A DNA stretch of 9,342 bases from JANRKN01 sp033763435 (GTDB taxonomy: Bacteria > Planctomycetota > Phycisphaerae > Phycisphaerales > UBA1924), in the NCBI GenBank assembly GCA_033763435.1, contig JANRKN010000016.1, positions 1 through 9,342 on the forward strand, in the 5' to 3' direction. Each line of letters starts with the position of its first letter. Position 1 is the stretch's first letter. Shown one piece after another: positions 6,801 through 9,342 of the stretch. The notes under the pieces were generated by a model. That model saw only the letters and a program-made list of their open reading frames with translations. It was not told where the DNA came from and searched no databases. A program made the position numbers and the translations under genes.

Positions 6801-7458
6801 TGAGCTCGCGCCCGTCGAGCACCTCAAGGTCGATCTCACGGGCGAAGCGGTCCGCGACCTCGAACTCATCCGCGCGGCGTTCGCCTCTCTGCGCACGGCG
6901 CAAGCCGAGGACCTCGCCCTCACGCTCACCGAGCGCGTCGGCACAGGCTTTGACCACGCGTCCTGGCCCGCGCTGGTGCGCGAGGCGCGGTCGCTCGGCG
7001 CGCGCGCGGTCCACATCCGCACCGCGCTCTCGGGCGGCGAACAGATCGCCGAGCACGTGCTTGAGTCGGGCGCGGAAGTTGTCAGCGTCGACCTTGCCGC
7101 CGACCAGGCCGAGACCGCGCACACCCTCACGGGTCGGCGCGACTTTGAGCTGGTCAAGGGCAACGTCGCGGCGCTGCGCCTGCGCGTGCTGAGCGACGAA
7201 CGCGCCGCCGGCGGCCTGCCCCGCACGTGGCTCGTGCCTCGCATCACCCGGCGCGACGAGGTCTACGCCGAGATCGAGGGTTTCTACGACCACTGGCTCA
7301 TGACCGTCGGCGCGTGCGTGATCGATCCCCTCGCCGCGCCGATCGAAGGCGCACGCATCGCGCCCCTGCCCGCGCCCGACAACGTCCGCAGGCGCAACGC
7401 CCAGCGCGAGGCGCGCTTCGGACCCGCGATGCTCTTCACGCGCGGAGCCGCGACGTGA
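3805..7458 (+). CDS. DUF115/MAF glycosyltransferase fused to NTase-like and radical-SAM-like domains
   Basis: A 1217-aa cytoplasmic multidomain protein. The N-terminal MAF-type region carries VLGFGLGYH (133-141) and VFEP (157-160). The DUF115/MptE-like domain follows, with VVVSAGPSL (283-291), ALDYHE around D333 and IGQDLGF (436-442), all hallmark positions of the motility-associated factor family that modifies flagellin with nonulosonic acids. A helical region runs to about 720. From K724 (KKIVAVIPVDPARSSLGTP) to about 960 the pattern resembles a sugar-nucleotide or SpsF-like nucleotidyltransferase, including LGADWCLIDPELTDQLI near 859-875. The last 215 residues resemble the barrel of radical SAM proteins that follow such domains, including EIEGFYDHW (1156-1164), but no CxxxCxxC is present. 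The start is set by GGAGG before GTG 3805; ATG 3745 would add 20 residues. The gene overlaps the next by GTGA. The DUF115 call is firm; the two C-terminal domain calls are moderate. Confidence 0.88.
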   Translation: MSNGMGQLGDGSSAGGGLSAGQVLGADALRTMMASAGLILGPATLPAGDPDAPATEAWQRNIAVLRVLQPELAAALEATPARADVRFLDTDEGVPTALEGEPGRQLASRRRPLEEAKRLAETIDTKASAAMVVLGFGLGYHVRAIQERMKHSGAVIVFEPDLGLLRAVLERLDHSAWLSTGRVVVVSRTEIGAITSSLEGLEGMLAVGTTIVDHPPSRARLGGLAGVFCRNVTEVLKATRTSVLTTLVQVEITLRNLLMNVDRYATAPGVKDLENAAKGRPAVVVSAGPSLKRNLELLSRPGVRDRVVIIAVQTVLKTLLEHGIRPHFVTALDYHEISRRFYEGLTPADVRGVTLVAEAKANPAILDAFPGVIRCPQEKVLDQLLGGGIAGTRTGATEDGEISLVRDMGTLRSGATVAHLAYYLARHLGCDPVILIGQDLGFTDGQYYAAGAAIHSVWAQELSDFHTLETLEWQRIVRGRHLLHRTQDVLGRPIYTDEQMNTYRVQFERDFLADAEAGRTTIDATEGGVRKQHTQAMTLAQALETFAGERAPHIELPRPPAAMDSPLRRRAVIERVRAARNEVWQVAHFSREAERTLGRMAQARGDQALINKLIEEVYQVRDRVTSLREGYWLVQHLNQTGTLKRFRADRAIDLDDTLGDEDRQQRQIERDRMNVRWLADAAEQAGSMLDDAARCLAGAPKVTRDRVLEIDDQGARVTQLARKKIVAVIPVDPARSSLGTPRDLSEQVWHGKNALELTLERLSQCKHVSSAVLLARDEASVQRLTRRVSEQARKRLGLSVERSASALDGREPGVAGARIFARDGWRGGVGQLSIYDEVFSPQRTLEVLEREEADGALILGADWCLIDPELTDQLIERYLERPSRNQVTFAHTAAGLTPCFVETGVVREIANKSAGVSPLVTLGALLGYIPIAPQSDPIAKPACVQPDPAVRDVLRRAVADSASRREWIAAALETLGARAMTAPAIDVARALAQTLRERPELAPVEHLKVDLTGEAVRDLELIRAAFASLRTAQAEDLALTLTERVGTGFDHASWPALVREARSLGARAVHIRTALSGGEQIAEHVLESGAEVVSVDLAADQAETAHTLTGRRDFELVKGNVAALRLRVLSDERAAGGLPRTWLVPRITRRDEVYAEIEGFYDHWLMTVGACVIDPLAAPIEGARIAPLPAPDNVRRRNAQREARFGPAMLFTRGAAT

Positions 7459-9335
7459 GCGGCCAGCCCTCGCCCCAGCCGTCGCCCCAGCCGTCGGGGG
7501 AGCCCGGCGCCATCGCGATCATCCTCGCCCGCGGCGGGAGCAAGGGTGTCCGCGGCAAGAACCGCCGCGAGGTCGCGGGCCGCCCGTGCGTCGAGTGGAC
7601 CCTTGATGCCGCGCTGAACGCGCAGAGCGTCGCGCGCGTGCTGGTCTCGACCGACGACGACGAGGTCGCACGCATCGCGCGCGACCGCGGCGCCATGGTC
7701 GTCGCGCGTCCCGAACACCTCGCGACCGACACCGCGCGTGTCGACGATGCCGCGCGCCACGCGCTCCGGCTCGCGCTTGGATTCGCCCGCGGTGCAGACG
7801 TCCCGGACTCCACGCCCGTGGTGATTCTCTACGCGAACGTGCCCGTGCGCCCCGCGGGGCTGATCGACCGCGCCGTCGCGCTCTTGCGCGAAACAGGCGC
7901 CGACAGCGTGCAGAGCTACGAGCGCGTCGGCAAGCATCACCCGTGGTGGACCGCGCGCGTCGGCAGCGACGGTGCCGTCACGCCCTGGGAAGGCGACGTG
8001 CTGAACCACGGCGTGTTCCGCAGGCAGGACCTGCCCCCCGCCTTCGTGCCCGACGGCGGCGTACTGGTCGTGACGCGCCGGGCGCTCGAACTGCGCGTTC
8101 CGGGCGCGGGCGAGGGGCCTCACGCGTTCTTCGGCATCGATCGCCGGGGCATCGTCAACGAGGCCGGCAGCGTCGTCGACATCGACGCGCCGATCGACCT
8201 GCACGTCGCGGATGCGGTGCTGCGCGAGCGCGCGACGCGCCTGCGGATCGCGGGGCGGACGATTGAGCGGGCGGGGAATGCCGCGCCGTGCGTCATCGCC
8301 GAACTGGGCGTGAATCATGACGGGCGCGAGGACCGCGCGCTGGAGCTCGTGCGCGCCGCGGCCTTGGCGGGTGCGGACGCCGTGAAGCTCCAGCATTTCC
8401 GGGCCGAACTGCTGATGAGCCGGGGCTCGACCCTCGCGGCGTACCAGGCCCGCGCGGGCGAGCGCGACCCTCGCGAGATGCTCCGGCGCTTGGAACTCTC
8501 GACCGGCGCGATGGCCAACGTCGCCAGCCTCGCGCGCGAGCTGGGCCTGCACGCGATCGTGACGGTGTTCAGCGAAGAACTGGTCTCCGAGGCCGAGGCG
8601 ATCGGCTTTGACGCGTACAAGGTCGCCAGCCCCGACCTGATCCATCGGCCTCTGCTCCGAAGGCTCGCGCAAACGGGTCGGCCGATGATCCTTTCGACCG
8701 GCGCCGCGACGCTTGAAGAAGTCTCGCGCACGCTCGGTTGGCTGCGCGATCTCTCGGGCAATCTCGCGGTGCTGCAGTGCGTGAGCAGTTACCCCGCCGA
8801 GCTGCGCGACGCGGAGCTGGGGGGCATCCGCGCGCTGGGCGAGGTGTTCGCGGGGCCCGTGGGCTATTCCGATCACACGCCGGGCGTCGAGACGGGGATG
8901 CTCGCGGTGCGCGCGGGGGCGAGGATCCTTGAGAAGCATCTGACGTTCGACCGTGCCGCGCAGGGCCCGGATCATGCGGCGTCGCTCGATGGTCCGATGC
9001 TCGCCGAGTACGTGCGTCTCGCGCGGCTCGCGCCTGCGATGCCCGCGCTCGATGGGCTCGAGCGGATCAAGCGCGTGCTGCCCTGCGAGGCGGATGTGCG
9101 CAAGGTGAGCCGTCAATCGATCGTCGCCCGGCGCGACCTGCCCGCGGGGCGCGTGCTGTGCGAAAGTGACCTCACCGTCAAGCGCCCGGGCACGGGCCTC
9201 GAGCCTTTCCGCTGGCGCGAGGTGATCGGCCGGCGGCTCGTGAGCGCGGTGCTCGCCGACATGCCGGTGCGCGCGGAAGACCTCGACGGCTCCGCCTCGG
9301 CCCTCGCGCACGATGGCGCGGAGATCGGATCATGA
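7455..9335 (+). CDS. Bifunctional CMP-nonulosonate cytidylyltransferase / nonulosonate synthase (NeuA-NeuB fusion)
   Basis: A 626-aa cytoplasmic fusion. Residues 1-17 are a Gln-Pro-Ser linker. The NeuA-type domain (19-265) has ARGGSKGVRGKN (25-36), which binds CTP, and VDIDAPIDL (241-249) with the metal-binding aspartates; the usual QPTSPLR is YANVPVRP (126-133). The NeuB-type domain (277-545) condenses phosphoenolpyruvate with a sugar. It has IAELGVNHDG (281-290), ADAVKLQ with K311, ILSTGAA (412-418), CVSSYP, YSDHT with H474, and EKHLTFD with H495; these histidines match the metal ligands of sialic acid synthase. GPDH is at 504-507. A SAF (antifreeze-like) domain ends the protein (about 550-615, RPGTGLEP at 577-584). 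The GTG 7455 start overlaps the previous stop. The open frame extends back to 7227, but that part is a shadow of the previous gene. The product could be sialic, legionaminic or pseudaminic type; motifs alone do not decide. Confidence 0.9.
   Translation: MSGQPSPQPSPQPSGEPGAIAIILARGGSKGVRGKNRREVAGRPCVEWTLDAALNAQSVARVLVSTDDDEVARIARDRGAMVVARPEHLATDTARVDDAARHALRLALGFARGADVPDSTPVVILYANVPVRPAGLIDRAVALLRETGADSVQSYERVGKHHPWWTARVGSDGAVTPWEGDVLNHGVFRRQDLPPAFVPDGGVLVVTRRALELRVPGAGEGPHAFFGIDRRGIVNEAGSVVDIDAPIDLHVADAVLRERATRLRIAGRTIERAGNAAPCVIAELGVNHDGREDRALELVRAAALAGADAVKLQHFRAELLMSRGSTLAAYQARAGERDPREMLRRLELSTGAMANVASLARELGLHAIVTVFSEELVSEAEAIGFDAYKVASPDLIHRPLLRRLAQTGRPMILSTGAATLEEVSRTLGWLRDLSGNLAVLQCVSSYPAELRDAELGGIRALGEVFAGPVGYSDHTPGVETGMLAVRAGARILEKHLTFDRAAQGPDHAASLDGPMLAEYVRLARLAPAMPALDGLERIKRVLPCEADVRKVSRQSIVARRDLPAGRVLCESDLTVKRPGTGLEPFRWREVIGRRLVSAVLADMPVRAEDLDGSASALAHDGAEIGS
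7464..7499 (+). repeat. Three 12-base tandem units encoding QPSP
   Basis: Three near-identical 12-base units, CAGCC(C/G)TCGCCC, with the third ending in GGG, encode QPSP-QPSP-QPSG right after the start codon of the fusion gene. In-frame unit gain or loss would lengthen or shorten a flexible tail without breaking the enzyme, so this is probably a neutral slippage-prone tract. Confidence 0.6.
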
Positions 9336-9342
9336 TCGGCGA
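9332..9342 (+). CDS. Start of a further operon gene, cut by the window end
   Basis: ATG 9332 overlaps the stop of the NeuA-NeuB gene as ATGA and opens a frame beginning Met-Ile-Gly before the window ends. The overlap repeats the arrangement at 7455-7458, so a third coupled gene is likely. In nonulosonate loci a UDP-sugar 2-epimerase, an aminotransferase or an acyltransferase would be typical, but three codons cannot identify it. Confidence 0.45.

Noticed and set aside
3673..7293. A 1206-codon open frame on the minus strand, opposite the DUF115 gene
   Set aside because: Its translation is dominated by Arg, Ala, His, Asp and Gly with no recognisable domain, typical of the antisense frame of a GC-rich gene. 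The plus-strand gene has clear family motifs along its length.
7227..7454. Upstream extension of the NeuA-NeuB frame to ATG 7227
   Set aside because: The extension lies entirely over the conserved C-terminus of the preceding gene and reads as an Arg-rich shadow; GTG 7455 in the GTGA overlap is the natural start.
7284..9311. A 675-codon open frame on the minus strand, opposite the NeuA-NeuB fusion
   Set aside because: The same GC-driven antisense artefact; it mirrors a plus-strand protein with intact catalytic motifs in both domains.

Overview
The window is about 9.3 kb of very GC-rich bacterial DNA, coding almost end to end. Sampled 60-base lines in the main genes run at about 41-45 G+C. The gene content is a ROK sugar kinase, an anchored NTF2-like protein, a giant DUF115/MAF protein and a fused nonulosonate enzyme, and start sites often lack a strong Shine-Dalgarno. 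Together these suggest a Planctomycetota member, perhaps Phycisphaerae. That assignment is inference from memory of such genomes, not a search.

Layout. (1) 81-1112, plus strand: a ROK-family sugar kinase. (2) 1144-1761, minus strand and convergent with the kinase: a small protein with two membrane helices and an NTF2/SnoaL-like tail. (3) 1816-3574, minus strand: three tightly overlapping genes read from right to left, namely a TIGR04255-family protein, a 158-aa protein of unknown family and a 159-aa protein of unknown family. Base composition is visibly lower here (36-38 G+C per 60 in sampled lines), so this looks like an acquired accessory cassette. It is the best candidate in the window for an undescribed system. 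(4) 3575-3804: a divergent intergenic region with a weak promoter candidate and a triplicated octamer. (5) 3805-7458, plus strand: a 1217-aa protein with a DUF115/MAF domain, a nucleotidyltransferase-like domain and a C-terminal domain resembling a radical SAM barrel without its cysteines. (6) 7455-9335, plus strand: a natural fusion of CMP-nonulosonate cytidylyltransferase (NeuA-type) with nonulosonate synthase (NeuB-type, including a SAF domain). (7) 9332-end: the first codons of a further overlapping gene.

How the genes may work together. Genes 5-7 overlap by four bases at each junction (GTGA, then ATGA) and are probably one translationally coupled operon. The NeuB part would condense phosphoenolpyruvate with a hexosamine-type sugar to make a nonulosonic acid (sialic, legionaminic or pseudaminic type). 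The NeuA part would activate it with CMP, and the DUF115/MAF protein is the likely transferase or a partner of it, classically acting on flagellin. The left-hand kinase and NTF2-like protein show no obvious link to this pathway. No tRNA, rRNA, CRISPR array, transposase or attachment site was recognised.
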